From Paulownia fortunei (taxonomy: Eukaryota; Streptophyta; Magnoliopsida; Lamiales; Paulowniaceae), in contig CM033110.1 in assembly GCA_019321725.1 (NCBI GenBank), positions 8,239,278 to 8,303,277 of the forward strand: DNA of 64,000 nt, in the 5' to 3' direction. Below are positions 13,217 through 24,451 of this stretch, one piece after another. The notes under the pieces are model-generated. The model was not told the origin of the DNA and ran no database searches. It saw only the letters and a program-made list of their open reading frames with translations. Position numbers and translations under genes: made by a program. Position 1 is the first letter of the stretch; each line of letters opens with the position of its first letter.

Positions 13217-13746
13217 ATGGACCTACCCCAATTTTCGGCCACTTCAAAGAAATAAGAGGGAAAAAATTATTTTTCTTCCTTAACACTTTTTTCTATTCCA
13301 AAACTTCTTCGAAGATAATAAAAAATTCTGTTTGATTATTTTATGTATTGAATTCTTATTTCCACAAGTTGGATTAAGAATGAATATACACAAAAGCACT
13401 CCAAACTAGATTAGTAAAAGAATTAAAATCACTAGCAAGATTTTTAATTCTGTATTCTAGTCGAAATGTGTGGATATCTTTTAGAGGGGAGATATTTGGA
13501 TCTTTTGTGAACCTTTTTCGAGAGTGAGTGATAGCAATTGATTACTACATACCCTACAACAACCGGAGTATAACAAAGGTAAAAATCTGAGACTTTATTT
13601 ACTCTTTTGTAAAACTATAAAAAATACGTGTTTGTTAGAATCGCTTCGAACTTGGGGTGATACAGTAATTGTTGTTGCATGTGTTTATTTTTAAATTAAT
13701 TTTTAGATTCTAATGTGCAAACTCTGTAGTTATGATGAACCTAATA
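13217..13746 (+). mobile_element. Copia LTR 3' part, followed by primer site
   Basis: The segment starts within the LTR at a block containing ccccaattttcggccac and ends near aacctaata. It closely matches 24452-24994 in the same orientation, and matches the left parts of the minus-strand LTRs at 25459, 53545 and 56004. Its own 5' part is absent because the Tat element adjoins it. The LTR end has mutated from the usual AACA to AATA. Confidence 0.88.
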
Positions 13747-13747
13747 G

Positions 13748-13764
13748 TGGTATCAGAGCCACGG
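13748..13764 (+). other. Copia primer binding site (tRNA-iMet type)
   Basis: The sequence tggtatcagagccacgg lies one base after the LTR end. TGGTATCAGAGC is the standard complement of the 3' end of plant initiator tRNA-Met used by many LTR retrotransposons. It fixes the orientation of the LTR remnant as plus. Confidence 0.9.
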
Positions 13765-13973
13765 TTTCATATTTTTAACATGTTGTTTTTGGATTTATGT
13801 TAATATTTATTTGATAAATATGTATATTAGTTGTGTATATGATATTGAGAATGTATGTTTTTTGTGAAAAATTAATATTTCAATTGTTAAAATTAGAACA
13901 TGATGATCACACCACCACCACTGCTGAACCACCACCACCACCATTCGCCAAGGGCAAGAGCACCACCAACTCC
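13765..13973 (+). mobile_element. Copia leader remnant
   Basis: This is about 210 bp downstream of the primer site. It is AT-rich and then contains a run of accaccacc-type triplets (13910-13970). No gag start is visible before the Athila-type LTR begins. It is probably the 5' leader of the Copia element whose LTR precedes it. Confidence 0.55.
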
Positions 13974-15420
13974 CGATGAATATTCCTAAAGCTATGGAGT
14001 GATAATTCATTAATCTACGAGTTTAAGCAGACCTTGGATCTTATACTAAACGTGTAAGGATCAAAGAAGTTAGATTACAAGTAGCTGTACAAAATAGACC
14101 ACAAAAAATTCGGATCAGAGTTAAATCCAGTCCTAACCTATTTTACCAATTGGGTCATATCTCTTAAAACAAAATTGATTTGGGCTAAAATTTGGATATG
14201 TTATACGTAATAGGTAGATAAACAAGTTTGTTGAGATAATATGGCGAGAAAATATGTCAAAATGGTCAATAAGTAAACTGAAATGTATTGCTAATGTTGA
14301 AGGATGACTCTTGAATATGATTTGGTAATTTGACCGTATCTCCCTCATCCTGCAACTAAATTTGACAAATGACATATGAAAATATATCTTAAAAGAAGAT
14401 TTATAATTTTTATTCTTTACCCATCATCAAAATCTAGTTGTATCCAACTTGAAAATTTAATTCAATCAGGTAGGTGAAAATTTAGAGGATTTGGTGTAAT
14501 AACTTACCAACTATTGACAACTAGCATATCACTTGATTGCTTAATTGCTCCATTATATGTTTGCCCTCTAGCATACTCCAAGTACTATAATAGACTATGT
14601 ATTAAGCTTGTAAGATGGGGGGGGAGGTAGACAGAAAAAGAAAATTTTATTGTTGTCTTTCTTTATGCTAAGTTTTCTAGTAGTAATGTAAGTCTTCTAG
14701 TAGCAATAGAAATGTATTCTCTAGTTTTTATTCTATTTTTAGTCTTTTCTACTTTTATCATATCTTTCTAAATTTTATTTTGCTGAGGAGAAAGGGTGAA
14801 TCTCTTGATGGGGGAAAAAGAATGGTTATAAAGGTAGAAATTTTTTAAGTGTGTTGTATTATTATTTTAATTTTTGATCTAAACCCTACTTGTTTTATGG
14901 TGATTCTTAATTTATGTATCACTAATGACACAACAAATACTTGAGTTCATTTAGCTAGATGTTTGGTTTTACTACACCAATCGCTAACATGAAACCTTGA
15001 TTTGTTGTAGATAAAGATGTGCATAAATAATTGATCTCATAAATAAGTATTGTCGTTAAGAGATAATTTACAAATAGTAAGATAATATCATGATTACCTT
15101 AGTGCATGTTATTTGATAACATCTTCCCATTGGAACCTTCATTAAGTATGGTGGTAATTAAAAGAGGTAAAAAGAATAAATAATCATTTCTCTATCCAAA
15201 ACTCAAGAGCAGGTCCCTAATTCTCAGTACTTCTACTATTTTTTTTTAAAGTTATAGCATACATTTATTTTTATATTTTAAACCACATAAAACCTATCTT
15301 TTATTAGAAATATAATCCTGAAATCTTCAAACAACTTTCCTGTGGATCGACCTCGAACTTATGAGAAATTTAATATTTGACACAACTTGCACTTGTGTTT
15401 GCAACCTTAAAGTTGTAATA
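13974..15420 (+). mobile_element. Athila/Tat-type 5' LTR
   Basis: It matches the 3' LTR nearly throughout, for example agaccttggatc at 14030 against 23247 and the shared aaaatttggatatgttata block. The first ten bases (gatgaatatt) match the 3' LTR start, then about 195 bp are missing. The end (cttgcacttgtgtttgcaac, then ttgtaata at 15420) is typical of Athila/Tat LTRs, with the terminal CA mutated. Confidence 0.85.
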
Positions 15421-15426
15421 AGTTTT

Positions 15427-15445
15427 TGGCATCGTTATCGGGGAA
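15427..15445 (+). other. Athila/Tat primer binding site (tRNA-Asp-like)
   Basis: The sequence tggcatcgttatcggggaa differs at a few positions from the TGGCGCCGTTGCCGGGGA site found after LTRs of Athila/Tat elements, which pairs with tRNA-Asp. It lies six bases after the LTR end, in the expected place. Confidence 0.8.
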
Positions 15446-15621
15446 GGCAAGGTAGGTATTCAGGTTTGTAAAAAAAAATTTCTTTATAAATATTGTGTGT
15501 TTATTTTCTTTATGATTATATGGTCATATGGTATCGTAGTCATAATTTTTGGTGTTTAATTAGAAATAATTCTAAAACTTTATTTGGAAATTTGTTTGAG
15601 TCACCTCCATATACTTCCATT

Positions 15622-16320
15622 ATGGCTGAAAATGAAAATGTTCAGGATAAAAATGAGAATCAACATGTGCGTACCATGCGTCATTACTTGCTACCTCCTC
15701 GAAATTATTCTCCTTCTTGTTTCATTTTTTCTCTAAATGCAAATAACTTTCGATTCAAGCTAGGTATGATCCCTTTACTTCCTAATTTCCATAGTTTAGA
15801 CTCTGAAAGCCCTTACTTATATCTGAAAGAATTCTGATAAAGTATGTGCCACTTGTGATGATCAAACTTGTACAAATGAGATTGTTAAGCTCAAATTATT
15901 TTGTTTTTCTTTAAAAGATAAAACAAAAACTTAGCTTAATTCTTTAAAACCTTGGTCAATTGGCACTTGGCAAGAAATGCAAGCTTAATTTTTGAAAAAG
16001 TTCTTTCCAACTCATAAAACTAATGCTTTGAAAAGACAAATCCAAAACTTTTCTCAAAATTCTAATGAAGCTTTTTTTCAATGTTGGGAAATATTTAAAG
16101 ATTTGTTGAATTCGTACCCACATCATGGTTTTGAAAAATAGCGCTTAATTAGTTTCTTTTATGAAGGTTTAATTCTTGAAATAAAATAATTTGTTGAAAC
16201 AATGTGTAATAGTGAGTTTTTTGATAAAGAACCTAATGAAGTCTTAAAATATCTAGACCATTTAGTAGAAAACTTTCAATCATAATTCTTCCGAAGGACC
16301 TATTAGATCTAATCTTGCTA
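15622..16320 (+). pseudogene. Athila/Tat-type gag (capsid region), broken
   Basis: A frame starts with MAENENVQDK at 15622. It is open to 15837 and contains PPRNYSPSC and PLLPNFHSLDSESPYLYLKEF-like sequence. Beyond the stop the capsid domain can still be followed: WLNSLKPWSIGTW-like (stop-interrupted, about 15935-15972), FLKKFFPTHKT (about 15992), FKDLLNSYPHHGF (about 16095-16133) and FYEGL (about 16157). This is the retrotransposon gag domain, which forms the virus-like particle. At least three stops interrupt it. I chose this start because the upstream part of the open frame (15493-15621) has no gag resemblance. Confidence 0.8.
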
Positions 16321-16439
16321 ATAGTAATAATTTTTTTTTACCTTAGTTAAGAAGACGATCTAAATACTAGGATTGCTAGTTTAAGAAGAAAAGTTGAGGT
16401 CATGAACTTAAAAAAGTATAGAAAATCAAATCTACGCAA

Positions 16440-16510
16440 GAGGAAGAAGTTTGTAGTAGTGGTGACTTATGGGGCACTCCACTAATGAATGTCCAAATAT
16501 TCCAGTACAA
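16440..16510 (+). pseudogene. Degenerate gag zinc knuckle
   Basis: TGTAGTAGTGGTGAC followed, after a one-base shift, by GHSTNECPNIP resembles the CCHC knuckle (CxxC, then GH, then C) at the end of Athila-type gag. The second Cys position reads Gly and the frame is broken, so it could not bind zinc or RNA as a unit. Confidence 0.55.
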
Positions 16511-16849
16511 ACAAATTTCATGAACACATTCAAAAAGTCTTTCCATTCTTCATATTTCGAAACTTACAATCCATAATGGATAAATTATCTCAATTTTAGT
16601 AGGCGAGATGATAACCGTGCCCAACTGCTACATTCACGAAAGCCACCAAACTTTCTTTCTTGTCCAGCTCCACTTATAAAATCCCTTGAGGAGACTTTGT
16701 TGGCATTTATGCCTGAACAAACAAACATCAGTAATCAAATTTCAAAAGTTATTAATGAGATCAAAAACACACTTTCAACACTAACCTCCTCTTTGCGTAC
16801 TCAGGAAAAAGGTAAGTTTCCAGCTCAACCTCAACTTAAAACTTCCACT

Positions 16850-17282
16850 TAGTGTCATATTTTTTCTTCAGGTGAAGCAAGTGTAAATCTTTTACCTTTC
16901 TCAGTGTATAAACAATTAAATTTGGAAAAACTTAAAACAACTTTTGTTGTACTCTAACTAACTGACTATTCGATTAAAGTTCCAAAGAGAGTAGTAGAAG
17001 ATGTGTTGGTACAAATTAATAAGTTTTACTTTCTAGTGGATTTTATTGTTTTGGACACATAATATTTTGCACATACACATACACAGATTCCTATCATTTT
17101 GGGTCATCATTTTTCTCACAACTTCAAATGCTTTGATTAATTATAGGGATGGTATTTTGAAGTTATGTTTTAGAAATATAACTTTGGAACTAAATATGTT
17201 TAATATTTGTAAGCAACCTACAGAAGATGTCGAAGTACATGAAGTAGATTCATTCAAGGAACTTGTTCAAGAATATTTTTGA
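16850..17282 (+). pseudogene. Athila/Tat-type aspartic protease, active site lost
   Basis: The plus strand reads EASVNLLPFSVYKQL (about 16872-16916), LTDYSIKVPKRVVEDVLVQI (about 16959-17018) and FYFLVDFIVLDT (about 17025-17060). Then, in another frame, come NALINYRDG (about 17127) and NICKQPTEDVEVHEVD (about 17205-17252). This is the Gypsy protease domain, which cleaves the polyprotein. The catalytic DxGA triad reads SGEA here, so the aspartate is missing, and there are two frame breaks. Confidence 0.8.
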
Positions 17283-17329
17283 ACACTTTAATACTTCTTT
17301 GAATTTTCGTAGGTACAAGAAAAATATTT

Positions 17330-18480
17330 TTGGAAGCCAAAGTTTAAAGAACTTTCATCATCAACAGTACAATCTGTTCCATCAAGTATTAAAGCTCCCA
17401 TGATTGATTTGAAACCTTTGTCATTTGATTTGAAATACTCTTTCTTGGCTGAGAATGAAACTTTTCCAATAATAATTTCTTTCAAACTTGATGCAACCCA
17501 AGAAGACAAGTTTATCAAAACTCTGAAAATGCATAAGAAATCTTTAGGATGGACCATTGCTGACTTTAAGGCATTAGTCCTTTAATTTTCACACATAACA
17601 TCTATCTAGAGAAAAATGCCAAACCTTCTAAAGAGATGCAACGAAGGCTTAATCCTAATATGAAAGAAGTAGTGAGAAATGAAGTCATTAAACTCTTAAA
17701 TAATGGAATCATTTATCCTATTTCTGATAAAAAATGGGTGAGTCCTACTCAAGTCGTACTTTAAAAATCTGGAGTAACTATAGTCAAGAATGAGAATGAT
17801 GAATTAATTCCAACTAGGACTGTTATTGGTTGGCGAATGTGTATTGACTACAGGAAACTTATTTCTATTACTAGAATAGATCATTTTCCACTACCCTTCA
17901 TGGATCAAATCTTAGAAAGAGTTATGGGACATGAATTTTAGTACTTCTTAGATGGATATTCTGGGTATAATCAAATTGCAATTGCACTTGAAGATCAAGA
18001 GAAAATAACTTTTATATGTCATTTTGGTACTTTTTACATATCGAAGGATGCCTTTTAGATTATGTAATGCACCACCTACATTTTAACAATGCATGTTTAG
18101 TATTTTTAGTGACATGGTTGAACATTTTCTTGAAGTCTTCATGGATGATTTTTTTGTTTTTGGTAATTCATTTGACAATTGCTTGTTTAGAAAAAAATTA
18201 ACCAGGAGTGAATAAAAGAACCTTGTACTTAATTGAGAGAAATGTCATTTCATGGTAACAACTGGTGAGTTAATTGTCAATTTGCCAATACCAAAGTCTG
18301 TGTAAGATCATTTTTAGGAGATGTTGGTTTTATAGAAGATTTATCAAAGATTTTAGTATAATATCTAAACCTTTGTGTAATCTTCTAACAAGAGACACCA
18401 TATTTGAATGGACTAAAAATTGTGAAGATGTTTTTGTTAAGCTTAAAAGTATGCTTACATTTGCTCCAGTCATGAAGTAG
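17330..18480 (+). pseudogene. Athila/Tat-type reverse transcriptase, broken
   Basis: The linker before RT is open (17400-17585: IDLKPLSFDLKYSFL, then GWTIADFKAL). RT blocks follow in shifting frames: NEVIKLLNNGIIYPISD (about 17680-17730), WRMCIDYRKL (about 17833), FPLPFMDQILER (about 17885), FLDGYSGYNQIAIA (about 17946), RMPFRLCNAPPTF (about 18044-18082) and VFMDDFFVFG (about 18140), whose two aspartates at the catalytic centre are retained. The thumb/connection part GFYRRFIKDFSIISKPL lies near 18328-18378. Stops and shifts near 17585, 17763, 17940, 18060 and 18200 rule out a functional enzyme. Confidence 0.88.
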
Positions 18481-18483
18481 ATT

Positions 18484-18915
18484 GGACTTTACCTTTTGAA
18501 ATAATGTGTGATGCCAGTGATTATTCTGTTGGAGCTGTCTTAAGATAAAAAAAAAGATAAGAAACCATATGTTATTTACTATACAAGTAACACTTTAAAT
18601 AGTACTCAATTGAATGGTTCAACAACTGAAAAAGAATTATTTGCTGTAGTTTTTGCATTGGACAAATTTAGATCTTATCTTGTTGGCTCACTAGTTGTTA
18701 TTTTCAGTGATCATGCAACTTTGAAATATCTTTTGTCAAAAAAAGATGCCAAACCTTGGCTAATTAGGTGGATTCTCTTACTCTAAGAATTCAACATTAT
18801 GATTCCAAATAAGAAAAGAGTAGAGAATGTGGTGGCTGATCATTTGCCGAGACTTGTTTGTGATGACTCATTTCAAACCACACCCATTAATGACACTTTC
18901 CTTGATGAATAACTA
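18484..18915 (+). pseudogene. Athila/Tat-type RNase H
   Basis: It reads MCDASDYSVGAVL (about 18506-18544), [34 protein letters not shown] (about 18624-18683), [19 protein letters not shown] (about 18708-18764) and ENVVADHLPRL (about 18823-18855). The catalytic D, E and D positions (CDAS, EKEL, SDHA) can all be seen. A stop in the aaaaaaaga run (18545) and one near 18785 break the frame. Confidence 0.85.
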
Positions 18916-19206
18916 TTTAATGTTTCTATTTTACCTTGGTTTGCTGACATGGTTAATTTTTTTGTGACAGGAAAGATGCCATCGCATTAGAACTCCTAAG
19001 ACAAAAAAAAGTTTTTGACTGAGGTGAAAAACTTTTATTAGAATGATACATACCAATTCAAATATTGTTGTGATCAAATCTTTCGAAGATGCATGTCTGA
19101 CAATGAGATAGACTTTCTTTCTTTTATTTTTTTTCTTTTCCCGATTAAGTGGCGGATAGCGGTACTCCGTGGCTATTAAAGTCGGACTTATCAGTTTTCC
19201 AGACAA
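18916..19206 (+). pseudogene. Integrase N-terminal fragment, truncated
   Basis: PWFADMVNFFVTGKMPSH (about 18934-18987) and KKFLTEVKNFY (about 19007-19040), then FKYCCDQIFRRCMSDNE (about 19057-19107) match the junction between RNase H and integrase in Athila/Tat pol. A run of pyrimidines follows (19110-19140), then a short frame with RYSVAIKV that may be the end of the zinc-binding region. The catalytic core of the integrase is absent. LOG-like sequence starts within about 100 bp. Confidence 0.75.
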
Positions 19207-19305
19207 CTAAAATATCTGTATAGTAGAGAATATCACATGTATGACCATCGAAGATGAACTAAAAGTGTCATATGTTCAAGACAAAATGCCTAATATGTTA
19301 ATAAT

Positions 19306-19560
19306 GCAGATGTATTCATCATTCTACCTGGTAGTTTTGGTATACTGGAGGACTTATTCCAAGTTATCTATTGGGCACAACTCAACATTCACTAGAAACC
19401 TATAAGTATTCTTAATATTAATAGTTTCTATGATGGTTTGCTATCTTTTGTAGATCATGCTATGGAAAAGAGTTTTATTTCACTGTCTACAGGACGAATC
19501 CTCATTTCTACTCCAACACTTGACCAACTAATTAATCAACTTCTAACAAATATGTCATAA
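19306..19560 (+). pseudogene. Fragment of a LOG cytokinin riboside 5'-monophosphate phosphoribohydrolase gene
   Basis: One frame of 84 codons reads [20 protein letters not shown], then IYWAQLNIH, a TAG stop at 19393, then KPISILNINSFYDGLLSF, VDHAMEKSFIS and ILISTPTLDQLINQLL, ending at TAA 19558-19560. This matches the C-terminal half of plant LOG proteins ([55 protein letters not shown]). LOG enzymes release active cytokinin bases from nucleotide precursors. The PGGxGTxxE active-site motif reads PGSFGILED, and the stop is internal, so this copy is dead. Traces of the preceding part may start near 19275. It lies between the truncated integrase and the element's 3' region, in the same orientation. 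I recognise the family with high confidence; which LOG paralogue it came from cannot be said. Confidence 0.85.
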
Positions 19561-19603
19561 TCCAGCCTTGGCTTGTGTGGATTGGTCTAACAGGGACAGT
19601 GGT

Positions 19604-21620
19604 TGTAATACCCAAGCCTCATACTACTCACTTGGCTAATATGATTCATGCATTACATGCTACTTATATGTTAATTTGCATAAAACTTTACATGGCATCT
19701 TATATAGCATTTTTAGACCTCTAATGCTATCACATGATATTAGTGGTTGAGATCTTATAACCTAATTAAGTAATTCTACATTTAGATAAGAAAAATAATA
19801 AATTGGTTAATATATTGGATATTCATAGGTTATATGTTATAATTTGGGAATGTTAAAGGTGTTACTAGTAAGCTTATACGATTCGATTCAATTAAATCAA
19901 GGTGTTTTAAAAGTATACATCCATAAAATAACATACTTGAGATATTAGACATGATATAATGTGATTTAAGTGTCAAATTACATGGTCCATAAGTGCATAT
20001 GATTTTAGAAAAAAACTAGACAATCATTTAAGAATTTAGATGTCAATCGATTTGGAGATCGAATGAACAGTTAAGAAATTAGGGTAGAATTTATTATCCG
20101 ATCATACAAAAATTAAAATAGGTTGCATAAGGTGTGTATCATATCAGATTTGAACCATCTTAAGCTTTCTTCATTTATATCATTGAACCACGACTAAAAC
20201 CATTTTTCAAACTATTTTACATTCCAAAATTCCATATTGAATTTTAGAAGTTGCTCTCAAGTGATTCTAAGTAAAGAAAAAGTGAAGGAAGCAAAGAGAA
20301 GCAAGGGAAATTGAAATATGGTTTGATATTTGAAAAGACACTCAAAGCTGTCATGATAGAACTTGTAGTTTTTGTGCTGTGATAAGGGGGCTGGTTTTTC
20401 TGAGGTAAATCAATGATTTTTGGCAATTATATATAATATGGTTACATTTCTACACATGTTATCTAAGTGTGGTAAATTTTTTGGAGAGATTGGATATGCT
20501 TAAGGATGTCAAAATTATCATACAACTAAATTGGACCGCAAGAAAATATGAAAATGTGAATCTATCCCATTTGATAACTTAGCATGTTTCAACATAAACA
20601 TATTTCTATTGAGTTCTAGCAACTAAGTACATGCCATTAGAGTTATAATACTTCAATACATGATGTTTACATGTATTTAAGATGAGAAATTAAGGTATTT
20701 GAGGGACCATATTGGGTTCTAGTTTGTAGAAACTTGATTGTTACCTAGACAGCTTGGTGTTTAAGGTCTTAGTATGAGATTTTGTGCTTCCAACATGCCA
20801 AATTGGGAATGGTGCTTGATGTTGGATAATATTACAGGTTATTTCACATCTATGGTTGGAGAGGAACACTAAACAAATCTAGACTAATCCACCAAACAAG
20901 TGAAAAGTAAGTAAAGATCCATTTGCAACTATAATGTGTGAACATAGTACATCTTGAAGTATTTATACCTAATGTGGTGATGATATTTAAATTGATTGGA
21001 TGACAAGTATAATATGTACTTTAAGAGGCTTATGATTCTTAAAACATGTTGAGAGCAAGATGACTTGTATTTTATATTGAATACACTACTCTTTGATTTA
21101 TGGGTACTTAAATATAATGCAGTTCTAGCATCATATCTTAGAGATGAGTTGCATGAGATCTTATATCATACTCTTAGCATGCATGATTTTTACTTATTGA
21201 GCATTAACTCATGTAGTTCATGCATTATAGTGAGCATGGTGAGACTTGAGACATCTGGTTTACTGGGCTCGTAGTGGAGCTCCTACAGGCTTCCAAAGAT
21301 CAATGTACAAGGATGATGACCTATTGGGCTATTTTTTGGGTTGTGCTTTTGATTTTATAGTCTATTATTTTATATTAGTGATTTTATCCTGTATATCACT
21401 TTCAAAACTTCATTGTAAATGATTCTGAGTTTGTGATGATTTTGATTGACCTTATTATATGTATATACAGTGTTATAGGATGTAAAAATATTTTACTTTT
21501 ATCATTGTTTTGTCAAACTAACTAGCTAGAAAAAAAAAGTTATGCACATACATACATGCACAAACAATATTGCACAGGTTGTTTCTATATATGTATACAT
21601 ATTTTCAAGAGGTTGTAACA
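19604..21620 (+). mobile_element. Solo LTR, Tekay-type Gypsy, with GTGGT target duplication
   Basis: It begins TGTAATACCCAAGCCTC and ends GAGGTTGTAACA. The five bases gtggt occur at 19599-19603 and again at 21621-21625. It is homologous to the minus-strand LTRs at 33053-35927 and 46471-52100, for example in the shared block around gggctcgtagtggagctcct (about 21264). No internal sequence is present. Length is 2017 bp, shorter than the 2875-bp relative at 33053. Confidence 0.95.
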
Positions 21621-22980
21621 GTGGTTGAAAATGCAAAATGAATTAGACTCTCAGCCTGTGAAATTTATCATTAATAGTTTCAACTAGTAGTATGTGTTTT
21701 GTGTTATTTCAGCTTTTTTTTAATAAGTCACATTTCAGGTGATATCTTGTACACTTTACCTTTTTTTTAATCTATTTTTGACATTGAGGACAATGTCTCG
21801 ATTAGGTTGGGGGAGGGGATAGTTGATATCATGTCTTGTGTATTTAATATGTGTTTTTCTAGTTTTTTTTTAAATTTAAAGCGTATTTTCTTTTGGTCCA
21901 TTGAAACCATGAGTAAGGGTGGCCAGAGTAAAGGCTAATCTTTGGACAATCTGGAGATGCACCCCCCCTTTTTTTAGCATAACATGGCATGTTTGTGAAT
22001 TTTTTAACTAAAATTTTATGAATTATCAAAATATAATTGCAATCCTCTTTTTGTTAGAGTCCAAGGGTACTATCTTGAAAAAAAAAGAAAAAAAAATAGT
22101 CTTGTGCATATTCTAAACCTTGTGGAAAGATTATTTGTGATACATATAACTGAAAATTCTAACCATGTTAAAGTGTTTACTTTTTAATATTCATGCATCT
22201 ATTGTGAATAAGTGGAGAGTTTGAGGAACTAAGTATTCTGAACTTTAATTGATCATTTGACTTGGTTTCGTTGCAATTTTGAGATGCTAAATTATGTCTA
22301 CCTTGCATGTGGAGAAATGAATTGGGTAAACCTGTGTAATTATCTATTTCTATTGAAATATTTCACTTTGTAGCTAGTAATGTGAGTATAATTATAAATC
22401 CTTCTTTTGATCTTCTGTTATCATGCGAGTCATGTTGTATATAAAAAAATAAAAAAATAATAAAAAAAACAAAAAAAATGAATGACCATTTCGTTTTCAG
22501 GTTAACCAATGAAATTTTGAGGCATATTTTGCTAAGACAAACTAGGTATTTCAAATTTTGTGACTGCCTATCTTATGCTCAATTTTAGTTTGAATGCTTA
22601 TCCTAAATCATTTAATCCATTTCCCTGAGTGTTTTAACTGTTTTTCAACTCCATGAGTGAACACCTTATCAACTTAAATGGCAAACACTTATCTATGAGG
22701 ATATGGAGTTGAGGCTTTTTCATGATAGATTTTGAAGTTATATGTATCTTGGTCTATAGAATAAAAGGTTGGATTAATGCACATACGCCAACATCTTTTG
22801 GAAGTTCTTAAAAAAAATCTCGATAGCATATGTGATCTCTGATAAATGATTGTTTGTAATTGTTAGACTATTTTATAGGTTTCTTTTAAATTCTGAGCAT
22901 CATACCATGTTCCTTTCGATTTGTATTGCATTTTATTAAGCTATAATTACTAGGGACTAGTAATAACTAGGTTGGGGGTG
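21621..22980 (+). mobile_element. Athila/Tat-type 3' noncoding region and polypurine tract
   Basis: It contains acattgaggacaatgtctcg (about 21780-21799), immediately followed by the G-rich taggttgggggaggggatag, and ends ctaggttgggggtg (22967-22980) directly before the 3' LTR. Both are standard for this branch. A-rich tracts (22080-22100, 22440-22480) are present. I see no env-like coding region. Confidence 0.75.
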
Positions 22981-24451
22981 TGATGAATATTTAGATGTGT
23001 ATAATTAATTAGGATTTATATAATTATTTTTACTTTGAAATTGTCATTATAACTCCCAATTAAAGCATTTTTGTGTTTTAGGAATAAAATGGAAAATCAA
23101 CATAAAAAAATTGAGATGAAATTTTTTTATCTTCTTTTTGTGTGCAGGTTTTAGAGAAACTAGCGTAACTTTTAATTTCGAAGTAGTTTTAGGTTAATTC
23201 TTAAGGCTGTGGATTGTTAAATCATTTATCTATAAGTTCATACAGACCTTGGATCCTATACAAAATGTGTAATGATAAAAGAAGTTGGATTACAAGTGGT
23301 TGTGCAAAATAGATCACCAAAAAATCAGACCATAGTTAAGCCCAGTTATGATCTATTTTACCAATTGGGTTATGTCTCTTTAACAAAAATTTATTTTGGG
23401 CTAAAATTTGGATATGTTATACAAAATAGGTAGATAAACAAGTTTTCTAAAAACATGATGGTGAGAAAATATATCCAAATGGTCAATAAACATGTTGTAG
23501 TGTGCTGTTGATGTGAAGGATGACTCTTGAACATGATCTGGTAATTTGACCATATCTCCCTCATCCTGCAGCTAAATTTGAAACATGACATATGAAAATA
23601 TATTAGAAAAGAAATATCTAGAACTTTTATTCTTTGCCAATCATCGAAATATGATTGTATCTAGCCTGAAAATGCAATTCAATTGGGTAGGTGAAAATTT
23701 AGAGGACTTGATGTAACAACTTACCAACTCTTGACAACTAGCATATCACTTGATTTTTTGGCCATGTATTAAGCTTGTGGGGGGAGGGGGTTAGAGGGGA
23801 AAATAAAGTTTTAATGTTGTCTTTCTTTAGGCTAAGTTTTCTAGTAGTAATAGAAATGTATTATCTAGTTTCTCTTATTTTCTACTTTCATTATGTCATT
23901 CTAAATCTCATTTTGTTGAGGAAAAAAGGTGAACCTATTTATGGAGGAAAATGAATGGTTATAAAGGTAGAAAATATTTAAATGTGTCGAATTATTATTT
24001 TAATTTTTGATCTAAACCCTACTTGTTTTGTGGTGATTTTTGATTTTTGTATCACTAATGTCACAACAATTACTTAGGTTCATTTAGCTAGACATTTGGT
24101 TTTACTACTCCAACAACTAATGTGAAACCTTGATTTGTTGTAGATAAAGGTGTGTATAAATACTTGATTCCGTAAACAAATATTGGTGTTAAGAGATAAT
24201 TTGCAAATAGTAAGATAATATCATGATTACCTTAATGCATGAACTATTTGATAACATATTCCCATTGGAACCTTCATTATGTATGGATTCCAATAGTGGC
24301 AACTAAAAGAGGTAAAAAGAATAAATAATCATTTTTCTATTCAAAACTCAAGAGCGAATCCCTAATCCTTAGTACTTTTATTACTTTGTTTTTTTTAGTT
24401 ATAGCATACATTTTTTTTAATATTCTAAAATCACATAATGCCCATCTTTTC
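22981..24451 (+). mobile_element. Athila/Tat-type 3' LTR, truncated at its end
   Basis: It starts tgatgaatatttagatgtg right after the polypurine tract and matches the 5' LTR through cccatctttt at about 24451. The 5' LTR continues past that point for about 120 bp more to its terminus. Here a Copia LTR begins instead, so the 3' end was lost. Confidence 0.85.

Larger units (their letters stand above)
13974..24451 (+). mobile_element. Athila/Tat-type Ty3/Gypsy element, decayed, both LTRs present
   Basis: Two direct repeats flank the element: 13974-15420 and 22981-24451. The internal order is primer site, gag, protease, RT, RNase H and integrase start, then a 3' noncoding region and polypurine tract. 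The gag, protease and RNase H motifs are those of the Athila/Tat branch of plant Gypsy elements. All coding parts carry stops and frameshifts, most of the integrase is gone, and both outer LTR ends are damaged. It has since received a LOG gene fragment (or carried it) and a solo Tekay-type LTR. It appears to sit within a plus-strand Copia element whose LTR pieces lie at 13217-13746 and 24452-24994. Confidence 0.88.

Noticed and set aside
13911..13970. His/Pro or Trp-rich coding from accaccacc triplets
   Set aside because: A short triplet repeat in a Copia leader; no longer frame or domain surrounds it.
18931..19206. Minus-strand 91-codon frame
   Set aside because: It is antisense to the RNase H/integrase junction of the Athila-type element, whose plus-strand motifs are unambiguous.
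22430..22482. A-rich tract as the poly(A) tail of a LINE or SINE
   Set aside because: No upstream RT or tRNA-like head and no flanking duplication. It lies within the Athila/Tat 3' noncoding region.
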